A DNA stretch of 64,000 bases from Aedoeadaptatus coli (GCF_900343085.1 NZ_OPYI01000012.1:1-64000), one strand, 5' to 3'; counted from the stretch's first letter, positions 52,959 through 61,385 are shown. Notes: generated by a model not told the origin, from the sequence alone. Numbers and translations are program-made.

Positions 52959-54597
52959 ACCATTTGAAGTGATGAGGCGTCTCGTCGGATTGGTGAAGCC
53001 CCTGGCTCCGGTGATGGCACTGGCCATAGCCCTGGGCGTACTGGGCTTTTTTTCCGCCACGGCTATTTCCGCCCTTACGGCCTACGGACTGGCATCGGCC
53101 TATATGGGCGGGCAGATACCTTCTTTCCTCGTGGCGGCCATTCTCATCGCAGGCTTTTTGCGCGGCCCCCTGCGCTACGGCGAGCAGTTGTGCAATCACC
53201 ACATCGCTTTTAAAATTCTCGCCATTTTGCGGAGTAAGGTCTTTGCTTCTTTGCGGAAATTGGCTCCGGCGAAATTAGAGGGAAGAGACAAGGGTAATCT
53301 CATTACCCTGATCACCTCGGATATCGAATTGTTGGAAGTATTTTACGCCCACACCATCTCCCCGGCGGCCATTGCATTGATCTTTTCCCTCATATCCGTG
53401 GTCTTTCTCGCAAAGGCGGAGCCGCTCTTGGCGATTTATGCCGCCTTCGGCTACACCGTCGTCGGCGTGGGGCTGCCCCTGTACCTTTCCGGGCGAAATA
53501 AAAATCTGGGTCTCGATGCGCGAAATGCGAGCGGCCGCTTAAGCGGCTTCGTCTTAGACGGCTTGCGGGGACTAAGAGAAATTCTTCAGTACCGTTTCGA
53601 GGACAGCTATTTAAAGAATTTAAATGCCATGAGCCGAGAAAGCATCGAGGCCAACGGCCGCTTAAAAGACGAAACGGCTTTCGGCATGGCGATGACGGGC
53701 ATGGTATTAAGTCTTTTGCACATGGGTCTTGTGATCTTGGCGGGCACGATCTACCTGAGAGGCACAAAAGATCCCGTCACGCTTCTTACGGCGGTGGCAT
53801 ACATTCTTTCCTCTTACGGTCCCGTGCTCGCCCTGGCCGCCTTGGGAAATACCCTGCAGCCCACCTTTGCCGCCGGCAATCGGGTATTGGATATTTTAGA
53901 CGAGAGCCCGAAAGTGGAAGAAGTCGAACATGGCGACGCCGTGAATTTCACGGGGGCGGCGCTTGAAAAGGTGGACTTTTCCTACGAAAACACGGCGATT
54001 CTGCAAGCCATGAATTTGGAAGTGAAAAAAGGCGAAATCCTCGCTCTTCAGGGCAAGTCCGGCTCGGGGAAGTCGACGATTCTTCGACTCTTTATGCGTT
54101 TTTGGGACGTGGACGACGGCCGCGTGAAGATCGGCGGCTACGATATTCGAACCGTCGACACGGCGTCTTTAAGAAAGGCGGAGGGGTTTATGACCCAGGA
54201 TACCTATTTGTTTAACGATAGCATTGCGTCGAATTTGCGTTTGGCCCGCTTGGATGCCACGGATGAGGAAATAGAGACGGCCTGTCGACGCGCCGCCGTG
54301 CACGATTTCGTCCTTTCCCTCCCGGAAGGTTACGACACGAAAATCGGCGAAATGGGAAGCCGCCTCTCCTCGGGGGAGCGACAACGCCTGGGCCTTGCCC
54401 GCGCCTTCTTGCACGACGCCCCCTTTTTGCTCCTGGACGAGCCCACGTCGAATTTGGACAGCTTAAACGAAGCCATGATTTTGCGGTCTCTGAAGGAGAC
54501 GGCAGGGGAGAAGACGGTGCTCATGGTGAGTCATCGCCCCTCCTCTTTAACTGTGGCGGATCGCATCATCCATTTAGAGACAGACCGCGTTTCTTAA
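52951..54597 (+). CDS. CydC-like ABC transporter half (permease plus ATPase)
   Basis: The second half-transporter has 548 residues with an N-terminal membrane domain (about 1-310) and an ATPase with GKSGSGKST, LSSGERQRLGLARAF and Walker B FLLLDEP. Start taken at ATG 52951 (GGGGAGG upstream) so that the protein opens with the basic cytosolic MRKPFEVMRRLV before helix 1; an earlier in-frame ATG lies in the partner gene and is rejected. The pair ends the rightward surface/heme segment at a bidirectional terminator. Confidence 0.8.
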   Translation: MRKPFEVMRRLVGLVKPLAPVMALAIALGVLGFFSATAISALTAYGLASAYMGGQIPSFLVAAILIAGFLRGPLRYGEQLCNHHIAFKILAILRSKVFASLRKLAPAKLEGRDKGNLITLITSDIELLEVFYAHTISPAAIALIFSLISVVFLAKAEPLLAIYAAFGYTVVGVGLPLYLSGRNKNLGLDARNASGRLSGFVLDGLRGLREILQYRFEDSYLKNLNAMSRESIEANGRLKDETAFGMAMTGMVLSLLHMGLVILAGTIYLRGTKDPVTLLTAVAYILSSYGPVLALAALGNTLQPTFAAGNRVLDILDESPKVEEVEHGDAVNFTGAALEKVDFSYENTAILQAMNLEVKKGEILALQGKSGSGKSTILRLFMRFWDVDDGRVKIGGYDIRTVDTASLRKAEGFMTQDTYLFNDSIASNLRLARLDATDEEIETACRRAAVHDFVLSLPEGYDTKIGEMGSRLSSGERQRLGLARAFLHDAPFLLLDEPTSNLDSLNEAMILRSLKETAGEKTVLMVSHRPSSLTVADRIIHLETDRVS

Positions 54598-54600
54598 TAA

Positions 54601-54646
54601 AAAAGCTTCCGAGCTTGGAATGAATCCGAGCCGGAAGCTCTTTTTT
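54601..54646. terminator. Bidirectional intrinsic terminator
   Basis: AGCTTCCG (54604-54611) pairs with CGGAAGCT (54632-54639), with further GCTTGGA/TCCGAGC pairing inside. AAAAA on the left and TTTTTT on the right give T-tracts in both directions, serving the ABC pair and the minus-strand crcB. Confidence 0.85.
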
Positions 54647-55001
54647 ATTTAAACAATTGGCCGCCGGCGTAGAGAGCGATGAAGCCCGCCGCCACCGTGG
54701 CGATGACATAGATCGCGGCAGTTGCCATGTGGCCTTTTTCCATCATGGCCACGGTTTCTGCACTGAAGGCGGAGAAGGTGGTAAGGCCGCCGCAAAAGCC
54801 GGTCTTCAGAAAAATCTGCACATTTGGATCCATGCCGCGGGCCTCGGCCTTGGCGGCGATAAGGCCCATGAGAAAGCAGCCGATGAGATTGGCGAGAAGG
54901 GTGGGAAGGGGCAGGCCGTAACCTGAAAGGGGCAGCCGGGAGATCAAGAAGCGACTCGCCGCGCCCAGGGCGCCACCGGCTGCAGCACAGAGGACTTGCA
55001 T
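54645..55001 (-). CDS. crcB: Fluoride channel FluC/CrcB
   Basis: This 118-residue membrane protein with four helices is a Fluc-type fluoride exporter, acting as a dual-topology dimer. Motifs are GGALGAASRFLIS at the N-terminus, LLANLIGCFLMG in helix 2 and GFCGGLTTFSAFSAE in the broken helix 3. Its start abuts the stop of pepT, forming a two-gene minus-strand operon. No fluoride riboswitch is seen, since the upstream DNA is pepT coding sequence. Confidence 0.92.
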   Translation of the reverse strand: MQVLCAAAGGALGAASRFLISRLPLSGYGLPLPTLLANLIGCFLMGLIAAKAEARGMDPNVQIFLKTGFCGGLTTFSAFSAETVAMMEKGHMATAAIYVIATVAAGFIALYAGGQLFK

Positions 55002-56219
55002 TTACGCCCTCGTCGCCATTTTTTGAATGAGCCCGACGACCACGTCTCGGCTTTTTTCCATGTGTTGAATGGGAATGTATTCGTAGGGGCCGTGGAAGTT
55101 CATGCCGCCGGTAAATAAATTCGGCGTGGGCAGGCCCATCCAGGAGAGTCGGCTGCCGTCGGTGCCGCCGCGAATGGGCTCGATAATCGGCTCGATGCCC
55201 TCTTCTTCCATGACCTCGACACAGAGGTCGATAAGATCCATGTGAGGCTCGATTTTTTCACGCATGTTGCGGTAGCTTTCTTCCAGGGTCAAAGTGATGC
55301 GCTCGCCGTATTTTCTGTTTAAGAAGTCCACGGCGGCTTGTATGATTGCGCTCATGTTCTCTACTTTATCGGCGTCGAAGTCGCGGAGGATGTAGTCCAT
55401 TTCCGCCGCCTCCACATTGCCGCGGAATTGATCCAAGTGGAAAAAGCCTTCGTAGCCTTCCGTGTATTGGGGGCGCATTTGTTCCGGTAGCATGCGGTCA
55501 AGCTCCATGCCCAGGCTGATGGCGTTGATCATGTGATTTTTCGCCGAGCCCGGGTGAACGCTTACGCCCTGAATGTCAACCTTGGCGCTCGTGGCGTGAA
55601 AGCATTCGTATTGCACTTCGCCCAGGCGGGATCCGTCGACGGTAAAGGCCACATCGGCACCGAAGGCCTCTACGTCGAAGTGATCCACGCCGCGGCCCAC
55701 CTCTTCGTCGGGAGTAAAGGCGATGGCCAAATCGCCGTGGGGCAAATCTTCTTCGATGAGGGTTCGGAGGCTGTCCATAATAATGGCGATGCCCGCCTTG
55801 TCGTCGGCGCCTAAAAGGGTGGTGCCGTCGGTGACCATGAGATCCAGGCCCACCACATCTTTTAATGCGGGGAAGTCTTTGTCGGAGAGGACGATGTTTT
55901 TTTCTTTATTTAAAAGGATGTCGCCGCCTTCGTAGCGAACCACGCGGGGCTTTACGCCTTCGCCTTTTGCGGCGGGCGCCGTGTCCATGTGGGACAAGAG
56001 GCCCAAGGTGGGAAGGTCTTTGTCTACATTGCTTTTCAGATGGGCGGTGACGTAGCCGTAGTCGTCGACCTTGGCGTCGGAAAGGCCCAGTTCCTTGAGC
56101 TCGTCCACGAGAATGTGGGCCAAGTCGAATTGGCGCGCCGTGGACGGATAGGTCGTGGAGCTTTCGTCGCTGGTGGTGTAAACTTGTACGTATTTTTTCA
56201 GTCGTTCGGTAATGTTCAT
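55002..56219 (-). CDS. pepT: Peptidase T (tripeptide aminopeptidase)
   Basis: PepT is a cytosolic di-zinc M20 aminopeptidase that removes the N-terminal residue of tripeptides. The 405-residue protein shows the metal-site motifs in order: LLSHMDTAP (His, Asp), LLGADDKAGIA (bridging Asp), FTPDEEVGRG (catalytic Glu pair) and NFHGPYEYIP (last His). RGGTDGSRLS also fits. Start taken at the ATG giving MNITERLKKYV, 6 nt behind AAAGGAG; an ATG 39 nt upstream gives a non-homologous extension. Confidence 0.94.
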   Translation of the reverse strand: MNITERLKKYVQVYTTSDESSTTYPSTARQFDLAHILVDELKELGLSDAKVDDYGYVTAHLKSNVDKDLPTLGLLSHMDTAPAAKGEGVKPRVVRYEGGDILLNKEKNIVLSDKDFPALKDVVGLDLMVTDGTTLLGADDKAGIAIIMDSLRTLIEEDLPHGDLAIAFTPDEEVGRGVDHFDVEAFGADVAFTVDGSRLGEVQYECFHATSAKVDIQGVSVHPGSAKNHMINAISLGMELDRMLPEQMRPQYTEGYEGFFHLDQFRGNVEAAEMDYILRDFDADKVENMSAIIQAAVDFLNRKYGERITLTLEESYRNMREKIEPHMDLIDLCVEVMEEEGIEPIIEPIRGGTDGSRLSWMGLPTPNLFTGGMNFHGPYEYIPIQHMEKSRDVVVGLIQKMATRA

Positions 56220-56244
56220 GGAATCTCCTTTCGTTTTTCCTAAC

Positions 56245-56274
56245 TTGTATTGTAGCACATGGGCGTGCTATACT
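56245..56274 (+). promoter_or_regulatory. Promoter of the BaiN-like gene
   Basis: TTGTAT (56245-56250) and TATACT (56269-56274) are spaced by 18 bp in the divergent interval between pepT and the flavoprotein gene. AAAGGGG precedes the ATG at 56300. Confidence 0.6.
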
Positions 56275-56299
56275 CGGGGAAAAAGAAAGGGGTTTTGCT

Positions 56300-57507
56300 A
56301 TGAAAATCGCCATCATCGGCGGCGGCGTGAGCGGTCTTACGGCGGGCTGTCTCCTGGCCGAGGCGGGATGTGCCGTAAGGATCTACGAGCGAAAAAATCG
56401 GGTGGGAAAAAATTACTGGCCACGGGAAACGGCCGCGCCAATGTGAGCAACGAGGATCTCAGCGCGTGCCATTGGCACAGCGAATCGCCCCTGCCCTTCG
56501 ATCCCGGCACCTATTTTTCAGCCGAGGCGCGGCGGGAATTTTTCGACGCCCTGGGAATCGACTTGGTCGAGGAGGATCGGGGCAAGCTCTACCCCTCCAC
56601 CCTTCAGGCCCGCACCGTGTTAAACGCCCTCAGGCGCCGCTTTTTTGTAGCAGGCGGCGAAGAGGTGGTGGAGACCTGCATCGACACAATCGAACAATCA
56701 AAAGGCGGCTTTCTGCTCGCGAGCGGGGAAAATTCTTTTTTCGCCGACAAAGTCATCGTGGCAACCGGCGGCATGGCCATGCCTCAATCGGGTTCCGACG
56801 GCAAGGGCTACGGCCTCATGAAAGCCTTCGGCCACAAGAAAACCCGCACCTTTCCGGGAATCTCCGCCCTTCTCTGCGAAAGCCCCTATTTAAAACACTT
56901 AAACGGCACGAAAGTGCAGGGTAGAATCACCCTTTACAGAAACGGGGAGGCGATTGCATCGGAAGAAGGGGAAATTCTTCTCGCCAAAGACGGCATCAGC
57001 GGGCCGCCGGTTTTGGATCTCGCCCGCGCCGTGGGAGAGAGAAAAGGAGACTACGCCGTCTCCTTTCCCATGCTGAATCATTTGGAACAACTCCCGGATT
57101 ACCGAAACATCCTTGAAGGGCGCAGCTACCTTCCCGTGGCGGCGAAGGATTTTCTCGACGGCATTCTCTCCAACAAATGGGCGCACGTGGTCTTAAAGGA
57201 ATGCGGCCTGAAAGGGGAAGAGCCCATGGATCAGCTGAGCTGGGACGAGAGAAACCGCCTCTTGAATCTGCTTTTTTCCTTTCCCTTGCCCGTTACCGGC
57301 GTGCGGGGCTTCGACTACGCCCAGGTCACCTGCGGCGGCATGGCCCTTTCGGGCTTCAGTGATAATTTGGAATCCGTCTACGCCCCGGGTCTTTACGCCG
57401 CCGGGGAAGTGCTGGATGTGGACGGGGACTGCGGCGGCTACAACATTCACTGGGCCGTGGCCTCGGCCCATCGCATCGCCCGGGCCATCAAAAAAAATGA
57501 TAAATAA
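56300..57507 (+). pseudogene. BaiN/HI0933-family flavoprotein with a -1 frameshift in an A6 tract
   Basis: The ATG at 56300 opens a Rossmann FAD motif (KIAIIGGGVSGLTAG) that reads well to RKNRVGK at about residue 37, then shifts out of frame and stops near 56444. The other frame continues KKLLATGNGRANVSN at exactly that point and runs to 57507, ending with GEVLDVDGDCGGYN. Reading one A of the AAAAAA tract (56407-56412) twice restores RVGKKLLATGNGR, the family consensus. The remaining protein (about 400 residues) is intact and undecayed. It may be a recent mutation, a sequencing error in a homopolymer, or a site of slippage on the A-tract. The family consists of NAD(P)/FAD-dependent oxidoreductases related to BaiN/YhiN. 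Confidence 0.85.
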
Positions 57508-57512
57508 TGAAA

Positions 57513-57536
57513 AAGTCCCTTTACACAGGGGCTTTT
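57513..57536 (+). terminator. Terminator after the BaiN-like gene
   Basis: AGTCCCT (57514-57520) pairs with AGGGGCT (57527-57533), followed by TTT. The descending arm and T-tract overlap the spacer of the rplJ promoter, a compact arrangement. Confidence 0.65.
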
Positions 57537-57548
57537 CTTTGGTATTAT
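57520..57548 (+). promoter_or_regulatory. Promoter of rplJL
   Basis: TTTACA (57520-57525) and TATTAT (57543-57548) are spaced by exactly 17 bp. Start of transcription would be near 57555, immediately before the L10 leader. rplJL therefore has its own promoter despite being parted from rplKA. Confidence 0.75.
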
Positions 57549-57555
57549 GAATGAG

Positions 57556-57652
57556 TTGAAACCGCAGACAGCAGGTGGTTCGCCTTAATTTCCTGCCGAG
57601 GTGACTGAATTTGATTTTAGTACTCGCATTGTGTCTGCAATGTGATTTTTTT
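57556..57652 (+). ncRNA. Ribosomal protein L10 leader
   Basis: The leader carries the conserved L10-binding core, GCAGG (57571-57575) paired with CCTGC (57592-57596) followed by CGAGGTGACTGAA. A terminator stem (57625-57631 with 57638-57644) with seven T residues lies at the end. GCAGACA (57564-57570) is perfectly complementary to TGTCTGC (57632-57638) inside the terminator, so the two folds exclude each other. Excess L10(L12) would bind and shut off rplJL, as known for this leader family. Confidence 0.85.
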
Positions 57653-57677
57653 ATGTAGAAAACGAGGAGGTGAATCT

Positions 57678-58214
57678 GTGAAAGAAGAGCTACTCCAATC
57701 GAAAATTGCCTTAGTCGATGAGATCAAGGAAAAGATCGAAAAGTCTCAATCCATTATTTTGGTTAACAACCACGGTTTAACGGTGGAAGAAGTAACCAAA
57801 TTGAGAAAGGAATTGCGCGAACACGGCGTGGACTACAAGGTGTACAAAAACACCATGTTGAAACGTGCTTTTGACGCTACCGGCAACGAAGACGTCAACG
57901 AATTGCTCGTGGGCCCCACCGTCGCCGCTTTCGGTATTGAAGATGCCGTTCAACCGGCAAAGATCTTAAACGATTTCGCCGAAGACAACGACCGCTTAGA
58001 AATTAAAGGCGGTATCTTAGACGGCCGCGTCGTTTCCATCGACGAAGTCAAGGCATTGGCAAAATTACCGAGTCGCGAAGTGCTTGTTGCACAATTGCTC
58101 GGCAGCTTAAACGCACCGATTCAAGGACTGGCAACTGTCCTGTCCGGAAACATCCGCGGTCTCGCCGTTGCGCTTAACCAAATCCGCGAAAAGAAAGAAG
58201 AAGAAACTGCCTAA
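57678..58214 (+). CDS. rplJ: 50S ribosomal protein L10
   Basis: L10 (178 residues) anchors the L7/L12 stalk. The N-terminal rRNA-binding part includes [20 protein letters not shown], and the C-terminal helix carries the L12 dimers. Start is GTG at 57678, 6 nt behind GAGGAGG; an earlier in-frame ATG lies in the leader and is rejected. It is followed by rplL and preceded by the L10 leader. Confidence 0.96.
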   Translation: MKEELLQSKIALVDEIKEKIEKSQSIILVNNHGLTVEEVTKLRKELREHGVDYKVYKNTMLKRAFDATGNEDVNELLVGPTVAAFGIEDAVQPAKILNDFAEDNDRLEIKGGILDGRVVSIDEVKALAKLPSREVLVAQLLGSLNAPIQGLATVLSGNIRGLAVALNQIREKKEEETA

Positions 58215-58246
58215 GGGCACAAATCATTTACGGAGGTATATACATT

Positions 58247-58636
58247 ATGGCATCTGAAAAAGTAACCGCTCTTATTGAAGAGATCAAAGAATTAACCGTT
58301 ATCGAACTCGCTGACTTAGTTAGCGCTTTAGAAGAAGAATTCGGCGTTAGCGCACAAGCTCCCGTCGCAGTAGCAGCAGCAGGCGCACCGGCAGCCGCAG
58401 CAGCAGGCGCAGCCGCTGAAGAAAAATCCGAATTCGACGTTATCCTCGAATCCGCAGGTCAAGAAAAAGTTAAGGTCATCAAAGTCGTTAAAGACATTAC
58501 CGGCCTCGGCTTAAAAGACGCAAAAGCTCTCGTTGACGGTGCTCCGAAGCCCGTTAAAGAAGGCGCTAACAAAGAAGAAGCTGACGAAATCAAAGCTAAA
58601 TTGGAAGAAGTCGGCGCAACTGTCGAAGTTAAGTAA
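58247..58636 (+). CDS. rplL: 50S ribosomal protein L7/L12
   Basis: The 129-residue stalk protein has an N-terminal dimerisation domain, an Ala-rich hinge (about 40-65) and a globular C-terminal domain ([22 protein letters not shown]-like, then [20 protein letters not shown]) that recruits translational GTPases. GGAGG precedes the ATG. A strong terminator ends the pair. Confidence 0.97.
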   Translation: MASEKVTALIEEIKELTVIELADLVSALEEEFGVSAQAPVAVAAAGAPAAAAAGAAAEEKSEFDVILESAGQEKVKVIKVVKDITGLGLKDAKALVDGAPKPVKEGANKEEADEIKAKLEEVGATVEVK

Positions 58637-58653
58637 GATCGTCTTACGAAAAG

Positions 58654-58682
58654 TCCTCACTCTTCGGAGTGGGGATTTTTTT
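58654..58682 (+). terminator. Intrinsic terminator of rplJL
   Basis: A 9-bp stem (58654-58662 with 58667-58675) capped by a TTCG tetraloop is followed by seven T residues. Confidence 0.9.
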
Positions 58683-58725
58683 ATTGCGCTTTTTCTGTAT
58701 TCTGTCAATCCTCGGAAAGCCTGTG

Positions 58726-58757
58726 AAAACCGGACCGGTTTTTTCCGGGAAAACCGG
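58726..58757. repeat. Alternating AAAACCGG / CCGGTTTT elements
   Basis: AAAACCGG (58726-58733), CCGGTTTT (58735-58742) and AAAACCGG (58750-58757) lie in a row, so the middle copy can pair with either neighbour. Role unknown. The rest of the 58683-58839 stretch shows no gene. Confidence 0.4.
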
Positions 58758-58839
58758 ATTTATTTTCAGTAAATTTTCTCTTTAAACGGGATCAGCGTAA
58801 CTGTGACACCTCACTAAAGCGTTGAAATTTAGCGATTTT

Positions 58840-58870
58840 TTTACACTTTTCCCATGGGACCGTGTATAAT
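58840..58870 (+). promoter_or_regulatory. Promoter of azlCD
   Basis: A perfect TATAAT at 58865-58870 has TTTACA/TTACAC at 58840-58846, spaced by 18-19 bp. Transcription would start near 58877, about 37 nt before azlC. Confidence 0.6.
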
Positions 58871-58913
58871 CAATAGGTAGGAAAACAGAAGAAGGGCAGT
58901 GTGAAAAAATAGT

Positions 58914-59591
58914 ATGAAAGAATTTAAACGGGTTTTTCCCAAGACCATTCCTCTATTGATCAGTTATTTGCTACTGGGCATGGGCTTCGGTGTATTGATT
59001 CGCTCCGTGGGTCGTTCCACTTTGGTGAGCCTCCTGATGAGTTTCGGCATTTACGCCGGCGCCATGCAATTTGCCATGGTCAGTTTGTTCGCCCAGCACC
59101 TCGCCGTGCTCGAGCTGGTGATTTTGGCCTTTTCCATTAATTTAAGGTATTTGTTCTACACGATTTCTCTCTTAAATCCCCTAAGCGGGCAGCCCATGTG
59201 GAAGAAAATACTCACCACCCATTTCTGCAGCGACGAAACCTTCTCCCTCTACATTACGGCGGGGGAAGACGGGGGCATGGCTTCAGCCGAGGATATGTTT
59301 CGCATCGGGCTTTTAAATTGCCTGTATTGGATGACGGGCACCCTACTAGGCGCTCTTTTAGGCACCGTGCTTCCTTTCAGTGTGGAAGGCATCGACTTTA
59401 TGATGACCGCCATTTTCATCACCGCCTTTATCGAGCAGTGGAAGGGAACGGATCACCACTTCCCGGCACTTTTGGGCCTGGGCGCGTCCCTTCTCGCCGT
59501 CCTTCTTTTCGGCCGCGACGCCTTTCTCTTGCCCGCCATGGCCTGCATTTTAATCGGAAATCTGTATTATAGGAGGAAACATGTCAACTAA
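58914..59591 (+). CDS. azlC: Branched-chain amino acid exporter, large subunit AzlC
   Basis: This 225-residue membrane protein of the AzlC/YgaZ family forms, with AzlD, an exporter of branched-chain amino acids. The N-terminal helices hold KTIPLLISYLLLGMGFGVL and FGIYAGAMQFAMVSL. The later LAFSINLRYLFY and HFCSDETFSLY motifs are typical. It overlaps azlD by 11 nt. The ribosome binding site is weak (GAAGGG, far upstream), and the ATG at 58914 is the first plausible start. Confidence 0.92.
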   Translation: MKEFKRVFPKTIPLLISYLLLGMGFGVLIRSVGRSTLVSLLMSFGIYAGAMQFAMVSLFAQHLAVLELVILAFSINLRYLFYTISLLNPLSGQPMWKKILTTHFCSDETFSLYITAGEDGGMASAEDMFRIGLLNCLYWMTGTLLGALLGTVLPFSVEGIDFMMTAIFITAFIEQWKGTDHHFPALLGLGASLLAVLLFGRDAFLLPAMACILIGNLYYRRKHVN

Positions 59592-59913
59592 AGAAGTCTA
59601 TATCGCCATCGCCATCGCCGTGGCCATTACCTTTTTCATTCGCATGTTCCCCTTGTTTTTCTTTTCCAATCGAGACACCATTCCGAAAATCGTAAAGGAT
59701 CTGGGCGTGCTCTTGCCCTACTCCATGATGGGGCTTTTAATTATCTACTGCCTCAGATCCATGCGCTTCGATTCCCCGGCAGGCTTCGTTCCCCTGACCG
59801 TGGCGAGTCTCGTGACGGCGGGAAGTTATCTGTGGAAGCGCAAATCCATTCTTTCCATTGTCCTGGGCACGGCGGTTTACATGTTTTTAATTCAGCAAGT
59901 GTTCGTCGGATAA
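59581..59913 (+). CDS. azlD: Branched-chain amino acid exporter, small subunit AzlD
   Basis: The 110-residue AzlD partner has about four hydrophobic segments with FFIRMFPLFFF at the start and LLPYSMMGLLIIYCL in the middle, the usual family pattern. TAGGAGG lies inside the end of azlC, 4-5 nt before the ATG. Both subunits are needed for export in characterised relatives. Confidence 0.9.
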   Translation: MSTKEVYIAIAIAVAITFFIRMFPLFFFSNRDTIPKIVKDLGVLLPYSMMGLLIIYCLRSMRFDSPAGFVPLTVASLVTAGSYLWKRKSILSIVLGTAVYMFLIQQVFVG

Positions 59914-59957
59914 TTTCGTGATATACTGTTTCCGAACTATTTTTAAGGAGGAAGTTT

Positions 59958-61382
59958 ATGGAATCATTCTTTAAATTACGGGAAAATAACACGGATTTTT
60001 CCACGGAAATTTTAGCCGGCATGACCACGTTCTTTGCCATGAGCTACATTATTTTCGTCAATCCGGCGATTCTTTCCCAAACGGGCATTCCCTGGGGCGC
60101 CGTCTTCTTGGCGACGATTATCGCCTCGGTGGTCTCCACCTTGGTCATGGGGCTTTTCGCCAATGTGCCCTACGCCTTGGCACCGGGCATGGGACTTAAT
60201 GCCTTCTTTACTTACACCGTCGTCTTCGGCTTGGGCTTTACGTGGAAAGAAGCCCTGGGCATGGTCTTCTTGTGCGGCGTGATCAATGTGTTGATTACCG
60301 TCACGAAGGTTCGGAAGATGATTATTACGTCCATCCCCGAATCGTTGCAACACGCCATCAGCGGCGGCATCGGCGTATTTATCGGCTACATCGGCATTAA
60401 AAACTGCGGCCTTTTGAACTTTACCTTGGATCCCGGCACTTATCAGGCCCTGGACGGGGGCACCATTATCGGCTCTTCCGCCGCCGTGCCCGCCTTGGTG
60501 AATTTCAACAATGCCGGCGTGCTCCTCGCCTTAATCGGCCTTTTGATCACCGTGGTCTTGGTGATTAAAAATGTGAAGGGCGCCATCTTAATCAGCATTT
60601 TGGCCACGACCGTCATCGGCATCCCCATGGGCGTCGTGGATCTGTCGAAACTTTCGGAAAGCCCCTCCGTGGCCAGCTCCTTCCAAGACCTTTCCACGGT
60701 CTTCGGCGTGGCTCTGGGTAAAGAAGGACTCCTCGGCCTCTTTTCCGATCCGGCGCGGATTCCCCTGGTCCTCATGACCATCTTCGCCTTTTCGCTGAGT
60801 GACACCTTCGACACCTTGGGCACCTTTATCGGCACCGGCCGTCGCTCCGGGATTTTCAGCGAAGAAGACATTCGTAACATGCAATCCAGCTCCGGCTTTA
60901 AATCGAAACTGGACAAGGCCCTTTTCGCCGACTCCATCGGCACGGTCATCGGCGCCTTTATCGGCACCAGCAACACCACCACCTTCGTGGAAAGTGCCGC
61001 GGGCATCGGTGCCGGCGGTCGCACCGGCCTCACCTCCGTCGTCACGGCGGCCATGTTCTTGTTGGCCATCGTCATCGCGCCGGTGGCGGGCATGGTTCCG
61101 GCACAGGCCACGGCTCCCGTACTGATCATCGTCGGGATTATGATGTGCGCAAGCTTTGCGGAAATCGAGTGGACGGATTTGGAATGCGCCGTACCGGCCT
61201 TCTTCGCCTCGATTTTCATGGGCCTGAGCTACTCCATCAGCAACGGCATCGCCGCAGGCTTTATTTTCTACTGCGTCGTCATGATCTTAAAGGGAAAAGC
61301 CAAAGAGCTGCACCCGATTATCGTGGGCTCCTCGATTTTATTTATCATCAATTACGCCCTTATGGCCTACCTGGCCATGTAG
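59958..61382 (+). CDS. NCS2-family purine permease (PbuG/AzgA type)
   Basis: This 474-residue transporter has 12-14 helices. Family motifs are EILAGMTTFFAMSYIIFVNP, ALAPGMGLNAFFTY and IGTSNTTTFVESAAGIGAGGRTGLTSV near helix 10, which line the purine site. It probably imports hypoxanthine, guanine or adenine with protons, complementing the purine operon at 12601-22017. TAAGGAGG lies 7-8 nt upstream. Only 44 nt separate it from azlD, leaving no room for a purine riboswitch. Confidence 0.9.
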   Translation: MESFFKLRENNTDFSTEILAGMTTFFAMSYIIFVNPAILSQTGIPWGAVFLATIIASVVSTLVMGLFANVPYALAPGMGLNAFFTYTVVFGLGFTWKEALGMVFLCGVINVLITVTKVRKMIITSIPESLQHAISGGIGVFIGYIGIKNCGLLNFTLDPGTYQALDGGTIIGSSAAVPALVNFNNAGVLLALIGLLITVVLVIKNVKGAILISILATTVIGIPMGVVDLSKLSESPSVASSFQDLSTVFGVALGKEGLLGLFSDPARIPLVLMTIFAFSLSDTFDTLGTFIGTGRRSGIFSEEDIRNMQSSSGFKSKLDKALFADSIGTVIGAFIGTSNTTTFVESAAGIGAGGRTGLTSVVTAAMFLLAIVIAPVAGMVPAQATAPVLIIVGIMMCASFAEIEWTDLECAVPAFFASIFMGLSYSISNGIAAGFIFYCVVMILKGKAKELHPIIVGSSILFIINYALMAYLAM

Positions 61383-61385
61383 GAG

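Noticed and set aside
59914-59957. Purine riboswitch before the NCS2 permease
   Set aside because: The gap is only 44 nt and lacks the three-way junction core; the purF leader also shows none.
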